63,619 bases of DNA. Source: Chara braunii (lineage: Eukaryota; Streptophyta; Charophyceae; Charales; Characeae). Positions 53,093-63,619 of this stretch are shown piece by piece; the stretch's first letter is position 1, and every line of letters begins with the position of its first letter. The position numbers were made by a program, and so were the translations under genes. The notes under the pieces were generated by a model. The model searched no databases. It was not told the origin of the DNA and saw only the letters and a program-made list of their open reading frames with translations. Location of the stretch: NCBI GenBank assembly GCA_003427395.1, contig BFEA01000027.1, positions 5,409,204 through 5,472,822 on the forward strand, given 5' to 3'.

Positions 53093-53389
53093 ATTTCGTC
53101 AAAATGGACTTTTTTTTTTTTTTAATGAAATTAAAACTAAGTTTTTTGTGTGAAAACTCGTCAAAATTTGTTGCCCCTGAGGGTCTACATGGACTTAGCT
53201 TGAGACCAGGTACCTCCAGGAAGTCCTGCTTGAAGGTGCTTGGTCTCAAGCTAGGTCCATGTACAGCTGAAGGGTCCAGCATTTGTAAAATGCTGGACCC
53301 TCAGGGACAACAAATTTTAACGAGTTTTCAGACAAAAAACTCAGTTTTAATTTCGTTCAAAAAATAAAAAATGTCCATTTTGACGAAAT
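53093..53389. repeat. Foldback element with nested hairpins (297 bp)
   Basis: Outer arms 53,093-53,185 and 53,296-53,389 are inverted (atttcgtcaaaatggac...cctgagggtc against gaccctcagg...gtccattttgacgaaat). Between them an inner stem pairs 53,186-53,208 with 53,241-53,263 (tacatggac, cttgagacca). A tight hairpin gggtccagcattt/aaatgctggaccc lies at 53,272-53,300. No ORF; probably a foldback/MITE. Confidence 0.8.
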
Positions 53390-54868
53390 AGTCGTTCAAA
53401 GCTATCGGTGTCTCTGTCCCTTTTGAAGGGGAACATCATTGTGGATTTTGATATCTCTCACACATACCTTATACGAAGGTTGCTTGAACTGGTACCCGCC
53501 TATCTACCACTATGGGGCCTCTAAAAATGTCAACTCTTGTCTTCTTCTGCTAGGCCTCGAGTACGTGGCACATCTACCTCTACTTGGTGTGGTACTGACC
53601 GACCTGCTAGTTCAGTGTTTTCTGTTGCCATCAAGTGTCGCGGGTCTCCTCCGCCACCACTTGAGTGTTTCCCTGCCGCAACCCTCAATGTCAGGACCAC
53701 AGATAAGTACCGGCCCTTCGTGCCTTCCGAGCAACCAAGTGCCCTTGCTTGGTGCACTAGGCAGATTGAGCCCCTCCTCTACATATATCGAAGTTGCTTC
53801 TCTTCTATCCGAAGTAAGGGCAAGCCCGGTACATTTCGATGTGGGTTGAAGATCAGAGAACTCAGGGATTGAGTTCATCCGATCTCTGGGCTAGCTCCTT
53901 TTACTAGGGAGTTCAGCTACATCCCTATGAGGGCCGTTATTTCAGGCTGCATCCGGTAGGTGGGACTCGAACCCGCGTCCTGGCAATTAGAATAGAGTAG
54001 TTGGTAGTTATAGTTAGATCTTTCTAAGACCCCATCGAAGTACTGGTACGACAAGTGGAACAACTGGATAGTTGACAGTTATATTTCTTTCTTTATTTTA
54101 TTTTATTTTATTCCATAGTTATTTAATAGTTTTATTTTAATAGATCTGTCGTGGAATCAATGACAGATTCGTCGATAGGGAAAAGAAACATACCGTCCAT
54201 TACAACCGAGGTATTGGCTACTCGCCAGCTCGCGCAGATACTGAGTTCGAAATCGTGACTCGGGGGAGTCTGTGATCCCGAGCCGAGCAGGAGACGACTT
54301 TGGCAGAAGGCGGGTGATTGGGTAAGGGGTAGCGCACTTGAGTGCAAACAAGGGAAGAACTTTGCTATGGAGGAGGAACTCAATCAAGCAGGAAGGAGGT
54401 TATCGTGCAGGAACGACTGAGAGCACGACTGGACAGAACAAACGAAATGCGATGGAGAAAGAAAGCGCGCTCAATAGCGCGAAGGGAGTGCGCTTGGGCG
54501 ATGGGGCTGAGCTGCATAGCAGAGAAAAATATCGGCGCGTGGCGTGTTGGGAATGAAGGAAGAAACTCATGCAGATTCGGGACGCAAGAAAAAGAAGAAA
54601 AAGAAGAAAAACAAGAACAAGAAGAAGAACAAGAACAAGAAGAAGAACAAGAAGATGATCATGATGAGACAGCGACGTATGTGTCGCCGACGCTCGGCTT
54701 CAATGCCCTCGTCAGTAAGTTTTGGGGAGAGCGAGTTGCGGCTTTGTTGTGTTGTTGTCTTAGTGTTTGTACTCACAATGAAGCGTTCCGTTGTCGCGGC
54801 TGTGTAAGTAGGGTTTGTGCTCTCTTCCGTCCGAGAGGCGCCATGTTATGGTAGTGCAAGTAGTCAGG
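53390..54868. other. Intergenic stretch without recognised gene
   Basis: ORFs at 53,439-53,872 and 54,342-54,854 have no family signature; the latter is inflated by an (aagaagaaa)n run at 54,585-54,655. A T-arm-like string (gggttcgagtccc on the minus strand, about 53,966) has no matching anticodon stem. Confidence 0.35.
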
Positions 54869-56389
54869 ACCCTGCAATCCGCTACTTACCTTACGCGAGG
54901 GTGGAGGCTTGCGGGATGTGTGAGGTATCTGCCGACGATAGCATTGAGAGGTTGCTCGTCATCGCCCGACTTGTTGGATGTACGCTTGTTGTATGCTTGC
55001 TGTGCACTTCTGTAATGTATATAAACTAAAACAAGTAGTAAACAAATAAAAATAGGTATTATAGGTCTGTCGAGTCCCTAGCTATGGTCTCCGAATGTTG
55101 TGCGTTGTAACGGATTGTGTTGCCAGCAGGTAAGTTTCCAAATGCGTGACAAACTTCCTAGATGCTTCTATCGATAGGGGATTTTTTTTTTTTTGAATGA
55201 ATCTACTTCGATAACACAGGTATATGCATTACTATGTGTGTGTATACGTGTGTGTGATTATGTGTACATGGGTACGAGTGTGTGTTAGTATCATGGTTGA
55301 TTCATATTATCTTCATCGATAAGATAAGCAAAATCGAATGAATAAAACCACTAAAAATACAAATAATAATTAAAAAAAAAGGAAAAAATATGTTACTATA
55401 TGAATTAATCCACCGCTAAACGTGGAAGTACATACTACTATGAACGTGTGTGTGTACATGTACGTGAGTGTGTATGTGCGAGAGTGAGAGAGAGGGTTTT
55501 GCATCGCTAGGATGAGTGACGCACTGACCAACAGGTAAGTCTAAGGCACCGCGGCTGGCCTCATGCTATAGATAAAATGAGCAAAATCGAATGAATCTCC
55601 CACTAGAACATAGGAATAGGCAATGTGGCACATGCTTGTTTGGTTGCGTTCGTGTGTGTATATGCATTTGTGCGTGTGCATGCGTGAGTGCGCTTGAACG
55701 TATGTGTGTGTGTGTGTGAGAGAGAGCGAGAGGGAAGTCGAAAGCGAGAAGTGGGAGGAGCATATCGGAGAAAAGCAGGAAGAGAAGCGCAGGGGCAGAA
55801 GTGGAACACAGCGAGGAATGGAGATGGCCGCATATGAGAGAAAAGAAGGCGCACGAGGAGGAGAAATAAGAAGAAGGAAAAAAAGAAGGAGAAGAGAAGG
55901 GAAGAGGAAAACTCATCTGGTCACGTTGTCGATGACGGTGACACGCCGTGCGTGAGTTTTGGGACCTTGTACATGAGTTACGAGGGATTCTTTGCACGTG
56001 CCTTGGGTGACTTCCAGTTTTCGAGGGATAAGCGAGTCGTTTTTTGGTGATCGACAGAGGGTTGTGGCGCCATTCAGACCTCATATCTTCGCTCTTGGAG
56101 GGCTTTCACGACAACTTGCTCGTCGCTGACGGCAGTCGCGAGTGTTGAGGTTTTCCAATGTCGTGGTGTTGGCTTGTGGATCGTGGTGTTCACCCTCGCT
56201 TATCCTCTCGCGATGATTGGCACTTGATCACCAACTGGCGATCATCTGCAGCCAGCCTCGACCCTGCATCCGCCACTTACCATATGCGAGGTAAGTCTCC
56301 AACCCCGTGACTGGCCTAAAGTTACTTCCACTTATAGCGGATGAGCAAAGACGGGCGAATCAACCACTAGAATATGGATATATACGTAT

Positions 56390-56441
<52 letters not shown>

Positions 56442-57282
56442 ATGAGTGTGTGTAAGTAGGAGAGAGAGAGAAGGGGAAGAATCAAAAGAGGGGAAATTGA
56501 AAAGGCTCAATGCCTCGAATTAAATTAACCCAGTCACAAACCACCACCGGGTATATTCGAAACTTATTGTTGTTGCGGCTGGTGGAGAGGGCACGAAGAG
56601 GTAAGAGAAGGCAGAAGGGGAAGGAGAGCGCCGCTAGAGAAGAGAGGAAAATACGATAACGGAGGTAGAGGAAAGGATGCAACATTCTAGAAAAAAAAAA
56701 AAAAAAGTAGAAGAAAAAGGGAAAAAAAAATTGTGGGATAGAAGGAATAAAGGGGGTAAGAGGGAGATCTTGTGGTCTTCAGGGTAGGAGGCGAGTGTGT
56801 GGGTTATCGAGGTCTGATGAGGGTGACGAGATACGTACTTGGTGCATGAAGAGAGGTCGGCTATGGTCTTGACATCATGTACATTGGTCTTCGAGAGTCA
56901 AAGTGAGCCTGTTTCGTGAACACAGCTGAAGGTAGGATAGTCGAGTAGAGTAGGCTAGGCGCTGGGCGCCAGACAGAGAGGAGCGACTTTGGGTACTGTG
57001 TTGGTGTGGTCTGAGGGCTTGAACATTGACTCATTACTTCATTGTATTGCTTTATTTTGGATGGATTCTCAATGCAATTGTGCTCTCTGCTTGTACACGA
57101 CTACTTGGATATCTGTGTGATTTCGCAACTTGTTTTTTTCTATATCGTTCACACTCATATTCCTTGCACTCGCGAGAAGGGAAGGCGAAAGCGGTCAAGC
57201 GACGACCTTACCTGAATGAGTACTTACCCGAAGTTGCTGCATCAAACCGCAAAAATAAGTAGTATACATTTTCTTTTATTAG

Positions 57283-57353
<71 letters not shown>

Positions 57354-57392
57354 TTGTTGTGGTTATTGTTGTTATTACATTATTATTATTAC

Positions 57393-57446
<54 letters not shown>

Positions 57447-57660
57447 AGAAATTTTTCTTACCTGCATTCGCTGCTTACCATTTGCGGAGGTTGGGGACGT
57501 GTGATGCACCCGCTGATGGTGTGGTGAGATAGGGTCGTCATCCGCCTGACTTGTTGGAATACGCACTTCTGCCTGTCGTGTCCCCATGCTGCAGTCTCGG
57601 TCTGCAACACATCGTGAACGAACCGTATTGTGTTGCGGATTTGTTGCGTTTAGATTGTGG
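54869..57660 (+). repeat. Diverged composite repeats with GT microsatellites
   Basis: Recurring blocks: cctgca-ccgctacttacc...gcgagg (54,871; 56,263; 57,461), cgacttgttgga (54,967; 57,547), gattgtgttgc (55,112; 57,628) and atgagcaaaatcgaatgaat...accactagaa (55,327; 55,578; about 56,340). Each is followed by GT/TATG runs; (GT)n is longest at 56,397-56,440. (ATT)n arrays occupy 57,282-57,352 and 57,380-57,443. No gene. Confidence 0.6.
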
Positions 57661-58215
57661 GCTATGGAAGCTATTGTCCTGTATCTCAGGGGTTACGCCT
57701 GCAGCGGGCTCTGTTGACGGGCGATGACGACGATGAGGTAAAAAAAGAAAAAAAAAGAGGTGAGAGAGAGAGAGAAGAAAAGGTAGTGAAAGAGGCAGAC
57801 AAACATACAAAAAAAAACAAACAGGAAAAAAAAAAAAAAAAAAAAAAAAAAACAGATTGACAGACAGATAGATAGACACATACACAGTTATAGTAACACA
57901 CACACAAAATCACACAGTGACACAACCACGATGACACACACACAGTCACAGTGACAAACATACACAGTGACACAGTGACACACACAGTCACAGTGGCATG
58001 CATATATAAGAGCGTACACTAATAGTATGACACACACAGTTACAGTGGCACGCACACATAACATACATACACAGATACTTAACACACACAGTCACAGTCA
58101 CATGGTGACACATACGCGAGTGGCACACTGCCACACACACAGATACTGTGACACACACAAACACAGTGCACAGTGACACACACAATAACACAAACACTCT
58201 CACACTAACTGTACT
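57661..58215. repeat. A-run and CACACAGTCACAGTGACA minisatellite
   Basis: Poly(A) at about 57,828-57,851 leads into irregular repeats of acacacagtcacagtgacac to 58,200. ORFs on both strands here are low-complexity translations. Confidence 0.75.
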
Positions 58216-58900
58216 AACTGGCAGTTATGGATGCCACCTACTTCCTACTATTACTAACACAAACGGTTATGGTCGCGACTTCCTCCTCTTAGCCTGCTTT
58301 CTATTCGGGCACCTGCGGGCCTTCGTACACGAGACGCTCCGACAACGTTTCAACACAACTCACAAGCAGAAAGAATGCATGACTTCAAGATGTCTCTTTA
58401 TTTATACTTCGGATTGTCAAAGGTCTGCCTTTGAACACCGAGTCAGGGTGCATACAGTCCCACATGGTACTTGCCGACTTGACAAAGTGTGACTGGGTCA
58501 TGGTACCATTGATTGGGTATGACTAACTATTTGTCAAACACATGGTGGGAACGAGAAACTCCCATGTGGGCTGTCTCACCGTGGGGGTGTTTTATTTTTG
58601 AGGTAGATAAAGCAGTGGGAATGTGGACTCTGTGAAGTCTTGCCCTGCTTGATAGGATATTCTAACATTGATTAGGGTTGAGATTACGGTGGAAGTTATT
58701 GGATTGCGCATGGATATGTATGCTTAGGATTATTGATTGGCTAACCCTAGGATGGATGAATGTATCCTTGTCGAAACACTTTGATTAACGTTCACCTTCT
58801 TTAAGTTAAACTGACTCAAATTAATGGTTAGTTGAATAGTCTGATGAAAAACACATAGTGAGGGGAGAGTTCATGTGTGAAATTCCTCATTAGGTATGTG
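58216..58900. other. Intergenic stretch without recognised gene
   Basis: Nothing recognisable; it may belong to a diverged LTR extending left from 60,560. Confidence 0.3.
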
Positions 58901-59405
58901 ACTGAATCATAGGGGTGTGACCCTGTGTGGTCTCTCCGACTTACGTTAGGACCTTCAATTAATCTAAGAGACAGGGGTTCTTCAAAAGAGGTAAACTCGC
59001 AGGGGTAATAAGAGGGGTGAGGTCCCGGGAGACCCGTCTTATTACCTGAATCTGCTTTAAGTAAGGAAATGTGGCAATAGGAGGAGCAAGACCCGGTGAG
59101 GTCTGCCCTATTGCCAACCAACACTTAGGGATGGTGATAGGATGAGCAAGGTCCCGTGAGGCCTGTCCTATCGCCGACAAATCATGGCAAAAGGGGATGA
59201 AACTAGGACGAGTAGATATCGTGAGATCTACCCTGTTACCAAGTGGCGTCGCACAATGATAAGAAAAAAAAAACCTGTGTAATCTACCTTATCACTTTAT
59301 TGCCTCTGAATGAAAGAGAAAAAGGCAAGGGTGAGGGTCCCTAGTGATCTACCCTACTGCAACAATATTTACGAAGACCTGGCCCTGCGTGACCTGTCCT
59401 GCTAC
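58901..59405. repeat. Array of short hairpins, period about 60-70 bp
   Basis: Three clear 43-nt stem-loops: 59,004-59,046 (ggtaataag...cttattacc), 59,073-59,115 (ggcaatagg...cctattgcc) and 59,133-59,175 (ggtgatagg...cctatcgcc). Each holds an inner ggtccCgtgaggcct-like stem. Weaker relatives lie near 58,915, 59,205, 59,255, 59,330 and 59,372. Stems co-vary (taataag/cttatta against caatagg/cctattg). Confidence 0.75.
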
Positions 59406-60559
59406 CTTAACATATTGATTGATGTTAATCTTATGATTCTGCTCCATATAAGATTGACGATATTTGTCTGTGTATGTCTGAAGGAAAAAGTTTTTGCGAT
59501 GTTAGCTCTATACTTTTATTCCTTTAGACAACTATCTCTAGAAGTCGATCTGATAAGAAGTTAGAAAGACTACCTAAAGAGAGTTATCGCGATATAGTAT
59601 TATTCTCGACGGGAATGAAATTCACTATATTGAACTTCAAAGGGGCTCATATCGATAGCAAAGAGGTGTTGAGACCATGTGGACATGTGTGTGATTGCAT
59701 GTCACTTTAACTTTCAATATGACTCATTATGAGTCTATACAAGACTACATGCTGTTGCCTTATGGTAATAGGTTGGTTCTCCAACTCAATCCTCACTCAC
59801 CCTCGACACCCGCACTTTGCATCGACTTTTGCATTCAAAGGCATTTCTGTTTTTCGAATCATTGTCTAAAAAGTTTGTGTTTGGTCAAAAAAAATATTTG
59901 CATGACTGAAGTCAGATGAGGTTGAATGACTAAGTCGAAAAGAGGATGTCTGGCTGAAAGGTTGGAAGTGTAAGTGTAATGTGGGCGAAAGTGAATAAAT
60001 TGTTCACTATGTTAGAATTGTGTGATGCATTTGGTTTTGTTTGTAGGTCAGTAAAACGATCAGCCACTCTATTAACTGCTACTCGTTGAGAAACTTACAC
60101 TATCATTGGCCTTAATCCAGATGTCTCATCAGTGCGCAATTTTTTACATTTGGTTTAAGTACTCAATCCTGCGTTTTACCCTGATTGTTAAGCAGATTAT
60201 GATTATTGCTAAGGCGAAAAACCTTATTTATTTCATGTTCATTTCATCTATACATGTTTGAAAGGTCAATAATCTATGTTTTTCCTAATGAATTTAGACT
60301 GTTTATGTGAATGTGTTAAGTATACATGACATCTCATCGGCTAATTATTCAGTCTTATTTTATTTCATATGTTTGTGTGATATAACAAATGGTTTTCATA
60401 AAAAGATATGCTAGATGGACTCAATCACTAGGTAGGATTGGGTATATGTCTTATGCTCAACCTCTGATAATTCAAGCATTTGAGGGGATCGGGTTCCGGA
60501 AAAGAGCTAGGTTGTAAGTCATACCTTTAGAAATTATTTTTAGTCAAGGCATAGTATGT
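59406..60559. other. Intergenic stretch without recognised gene
   Basis: Moderately AT-rich. No ORF with a recognisable product and no clear repeat structure. Confidence 0.3.
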
Positions 60560-61008
60560 ATGAATGTTCGTTGGCGGAGTCGATCTGATTTAGAAGTCGG
60601 TCCAGAAAATTAACGCCCCGTTGTCCGACACATATACGAGTCAGTCTTAGACGTTTAACCACACGTATGACTATGCTACGACGATCGAGCAAACGCCCTC
60701 GGTTGACTTACCTCTGTGATTGCAAGTAAAAACCTTCGCACGTGAGTCGGTAGCTCAACAGGGATACGCCTACCTAAGGGTGGTGACAACCCCTCAGGTA
60801 GAGGTGAGTTGTACCTCGTGGGATCTCTGTCCTGTCGCATGGAGCCGCGAGAGGGATAACCGACGCACACGATCAGAGTGATATCTTGCTGAGACGATTT
60901 AAAACTCCTGCGTGATACGACCGTGAGGTCCGATACTAAAATACTTTGCGTTTAGGTGTGGGACCGTCGCGTCCCACAACGCTTACTCCGCCCCCGACCT
61001 TGACGACA
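60560..61008 (+). repeat. LTR fragment related to the giant element, opposite orientation
   Basis: The reverse complement matches the first ~450 bp of the giant LTR in order: tcacgcaggag, cgacaggacag, ggttgtcaccacccttag, gcgtatccct, gagctaccga, accgagggcgttt, gtagcata, gttaaacg. It ends TTGACGACA at 61,008, consistent with an LTR terminus. Strongly diverged, so an older or different subfamily. Confidence 0.75.
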
Positions 61009-61089
61009 ATGTTACCACCTTCGTGCCCAAAGACTCCTTTCAGTCAAACCAATATAAACTTGCTTATATCAGGACGATAGCAAGACATA

Positions 61090-62412
61090 CACACAATTTT
61101 GAGGTTTTGACAAGTCAAAGGTCTTTTTCTCTAGCTCATTTTTCCAGTAGTTCATAATTTTTTCTCCCTATCTCACCCTTCCCGTCAATATCAATCCAAT
61201 TGTAATTGCTCTAAACTCCTTCTCATCCGCCTTACACTTATCATGGTTTAACTGTCGTTGGTTGGTAAGTTTTTTCGCTCTATCAAGAAGGTCGTCATAA
61301 CGACAAACTCCTCCCTCCGAGTCATCGTCACTGAAGGATTGGTCCGACTCTGAAGTCCCCGGCTTCACTTCATCCTTCATAGTCACTCCTTTGCTTGACC
61401 TTGTAGCGATACGTGGTGTTGTCGGTAGTGAAATATTTGAATGGTAGTACACCACTGCCGATCTATGAATAATCATGTGCTTGATCGCCAACTCATGATT
61501 GCCATATGCAACCTTCTCTTAGTGACAAGCTTCCTTCAGTTCATCAATAGTTAGTGCATCGTAAAACTCGTGACATTCTTACTCAAATTTCTCCTTACCC
61601 CCTGATCCGCACGATGTCAAGATGTGCTTCAAGGATAAATCGATCTTCGAAGACGTACTTGATGTAGCATTGTCTCTAGTTTGATCTCCTTTAATCGATT
61701 CGATACACGCTTTTGTTTCCTCGAATGTCTTCGTGTTAGATCTTTCCTCATGAGTAGTCATCGGTGGACTACTCCCTATCGGCAAGTCGGGACCTCGTTT
61801 CCTTTTCTCCAAAAGCTCAAGTGTCGCTGTTTGCCTTCGAAGTACTGTTAGTTCTTCATCTTCTTGTTTCTCAATCTCAATGGTATCTTCGAAGTCGTTT
61901 TTTCTCTTTATACACTGCATTTACATGACCCGTCGTCTTAACTTATTTTTTTCCTCTTTGCTCATAATGTTCTACTTCCTCATCACGATCCTTTTTCACC
62001 TCACTACATATGATTCGCATCAATCGTGCATCCCTCTCTTCCTTATATCGAAGTTTTTTTTCTTCCCTTCATGCTCTCCTTGATTCGCTTTCCCGTTTTG
62101 CCTCATCCTCTACCCTTCGTCTCTCCGCCTCGCTTTCATGGTCGATCCTCTCCCGTCGTTCCTCTCCCGTCGTTCCTTCACCATCTGCACAAAATACTCC
62201 TTCATGAGAGTGTTCGTATTCTCCGTACTTCGGTTTTTAGTTGCTGGTAGTGTCGATGGAACGAACGTCCTTCCTCGTGCCCTCGCTCTCCAATACTCGG
62301 CACAATCACGGATGAAGTGCCCTTCTTCCCCACACTTGTAACACCTCCGCCCATCTGGCGGAAATGAACCGCCGTCTTTATTTTCACGTCTCGATTCTTC
62401 TTCATCACTCAT
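61090..62412 (-). pseudogene. PLE copy 3: CCHC, coiled-coil and SAP-like region (truncated)
   Basis: The ATG at 62,412 opens MSDEEESRRENKDGG. The zinc knuckle CYKCGEEGHFIRDC is intact. A charged segment follows, then LEKRKRGPDLPIGSSPPM (matching copy 1) and a SAP-like LTIDELKEACH. One frame continues to 61,168 with interruptions near 62,110-61,921, at 61,579-61,581 and near 61,520. The GIY-YIG and RT halves are missing; the sequence ends close to an inverted LTR fragment. This copy best shows the family's N-terminal module. Confidence 0.7.
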
Positions 62413-62564
62413 ATTGAATCCCTTCTCTTATCGCACCAACTAGCAGGTTAACTCTGCTTCATCAATTTCCTTAAAGTCAGTTCCTCCCAGCTTTCTTTCG
62501 TCGTACGTAAGTCACCACCTCCATTGGGTACAATCACCCAGTTGGCCTTTGATTGTAGGATGTT

Positions 62565-63225
62565 ATCAACTGTACGCACAACACACAGTACACAACATTC
62601 TGGACAAAGCCAACACAACTGTATGATACAAATGTATGAATCATCATTTAAGCATCTTCATCTTGCTAAAATTTGATACATGTTAACTAGTGGAGATGAA
62701 TTGTGGTCACCATCATGAAGAACATAGATGAAGTTAATTGATGAAAAGGTGATTATGACCAAACCACCGACACACTCCCTACACGCCCAATTTCGTCCGA
62801 CCCTTCGAACATTACCCTATTGCTACTGAGATGACAAACAATCCACAAACAAGCTACACATGATTAAACCCTGCATTAGTTAAGTCAACATTGCAATAGT
62901 ACTCTAGCTTAGACTATTCATCGGGGCACAGGTACCGGACTACAACCCACAGGCCAAACCAAAAACTACAAGCCAACCGAACAAGGCAAGGGATTGAATA
63001 AGGTAATCTATTTTAGTTCCGGTAATCTATTCTAAATCCTCTTTTAGACACAGCCACCGAGTTACACAACACGCTCAAGATCAAACAATGAACCACTCTT
63101 AGTCTAGGTACAGTATTATGTTGTTCCACGAAATCAATTCTAACAAAGAACGACGCGAGGTCCAAGTACATGATTAAGTTATACTATGTGCTAAATGCTA
63201 ATAAAGGACAACACTTGGTCCAAGT
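62565..63225. repeat. Long repeat next to PLE copy 3 (candidate pseudo-LTR)
   Basis: Partner of 29,880-30,660, same orientation, located ~150 bp upstream of the copy 3 start. Ends in a ggtccaagtaca tandem unit followed by an A-run. Confidence 0.75.
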
Positions 63226-63495
63226 ACATAAAAAAAATAATTAAACAGTCGGGCACGTGGTCTCGGACCACTTAAGTAGCTTAGGTAATAAAGAAAAAAA
63301 TAAATTTAACAACGTTTGCCTCAAGGTCATATTGTTGACACAAATTGAAAATAATTATTTTTTTACCTAACCGGACAATTTGTCTCGGACCAATTTTGTA
63401 AGTTTTTTTCTTTTTTTTTAATGACTACTATTAATAATAAAAATTATAAAATTATATAAAAAATATTGATTTCCCCTCCCATACGTATGTACAGT
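63226..63495. repeat. Dispersed AT-rich repeat modules
   Basis: Two copies of the cgggca/cggaca...tctcggacca motif (about 63,250 and 63,372) and the aaatttaacaacgtttgcctcaaggtca module seen at 28,660. No gene. Confidence 0.5.
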
Positions 63496-63619
63496 CAGCG
63501 TGGCTAGCGTTCAAGACGGGCCGAACGCCCGAACCTAAACGTCCAAATGTACGGGACCCCTTGGGGATGCGTTCGGTCGTTCGGGTCGTACGCGGACAAA
63601 AAAAAAAAAAAAAAAAAAA
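63496..63619 (+). mobile_element. hAT-like non-autonomous element, terminal fragment
   Basis: Begins cagcgtggctagcg (eroded CAGGGTTGCCGGCG) and continues with gacgggccgaacgcccgaac and further CGTTCGG repeats. It then runs into poly(A) and off the window. Confidence 0.6.

Noticed and set aside
53955-54005. Minus-strand tRNA-Arg-like sequence (ttctaat, gggttcgagtccc)
   Set aside because: The anticodon stem does not pair and no A box is present.
54342-54854. 170-codon Glu-rich ORF
   Set aside because: Acidic content comes from an (aagaagaaa)n run; no domain or conserved neighbour.
58901-59405. Hairpin array considered as CRISPR
   Set aside because: Units vary in sequence, no constant repeat with unique spacers, and the context is eukaryotic.

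Overview
The window looks like nuclear DNA from a streptophyte plant or alga. It holds a plant-type cytosolic ribosomal protein uL16/RPL10 gene split by many short GT-AG introns, and a Ty3/gypsy element whose primer-binding site matches plant tRNA-Asp. Several retroelement reading frames resemble families I associate with the charophyte alga Chara braunii; that name rests on recall, not a search. Most of the window is repeats. RPL10 is the only host gene I can support. Many apparent ORFs are translations of microsatellites, poly(A/T) or decayed transposons.

Layout. 1-132: truncated hAT-like end. 181-5656: decayed Penelope-like (PLE) retroelement on the minus strand (copy 1). Its order is CCHC knuckle, coiled coil, SAP-like motif, GIY-YIG nuclease, reverse transcriptase, and it sits between ~190-bp direct repeats. 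5.7-15.7 kb: AT-rich and repetitive DNA with a 66-nt palindrome and tandem duplications. 15.7-16.1 kb: a LAGLIDADG-like fragment. 18.5-25.9 kb: RPL10 on the minus strand. 26.5-29.8 kb: microsatellites around a gap, then three related hAT-like non-autonomous elements, two of them nearly back to back.

29.9-33.2 kb: PLE copy 2 (minus), cut off inside its GIY-YIG domain by a giant Ty3/gypsy element at 33,235-52,551 (minus, about 19.3 kb, LTRs about 5.5 kb, 800-bp gap over the RT core). Its gag-pol carries several in-frame stops and frameshifts. 52.6-60.5 kb: non-coding repeats, including a foldback structure, GT and ATT microsatellites and an array of 43-nt hairpins. 60.6-61.0 kb: an inverted fragment of a related LTR. 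61.1-62.4 kb: PLE copy 3 (N-terminal half, intact zinc knuckle). 62.6-63.2 kb: a repeat also found beside copy 2. The window ends, as it began, in a hAT-like end running into a homopolymer.

The parts fit a host gene embedded in nested transposons. The most interesting system is the PLE family, which joins Gag-like RNA-binding modules and a SAP-like motif to an N-terminal GIY-YIG nuclease and an RT. The LTR element is notable for its size and for LTRs that are mosaics of identical and diverged segments.
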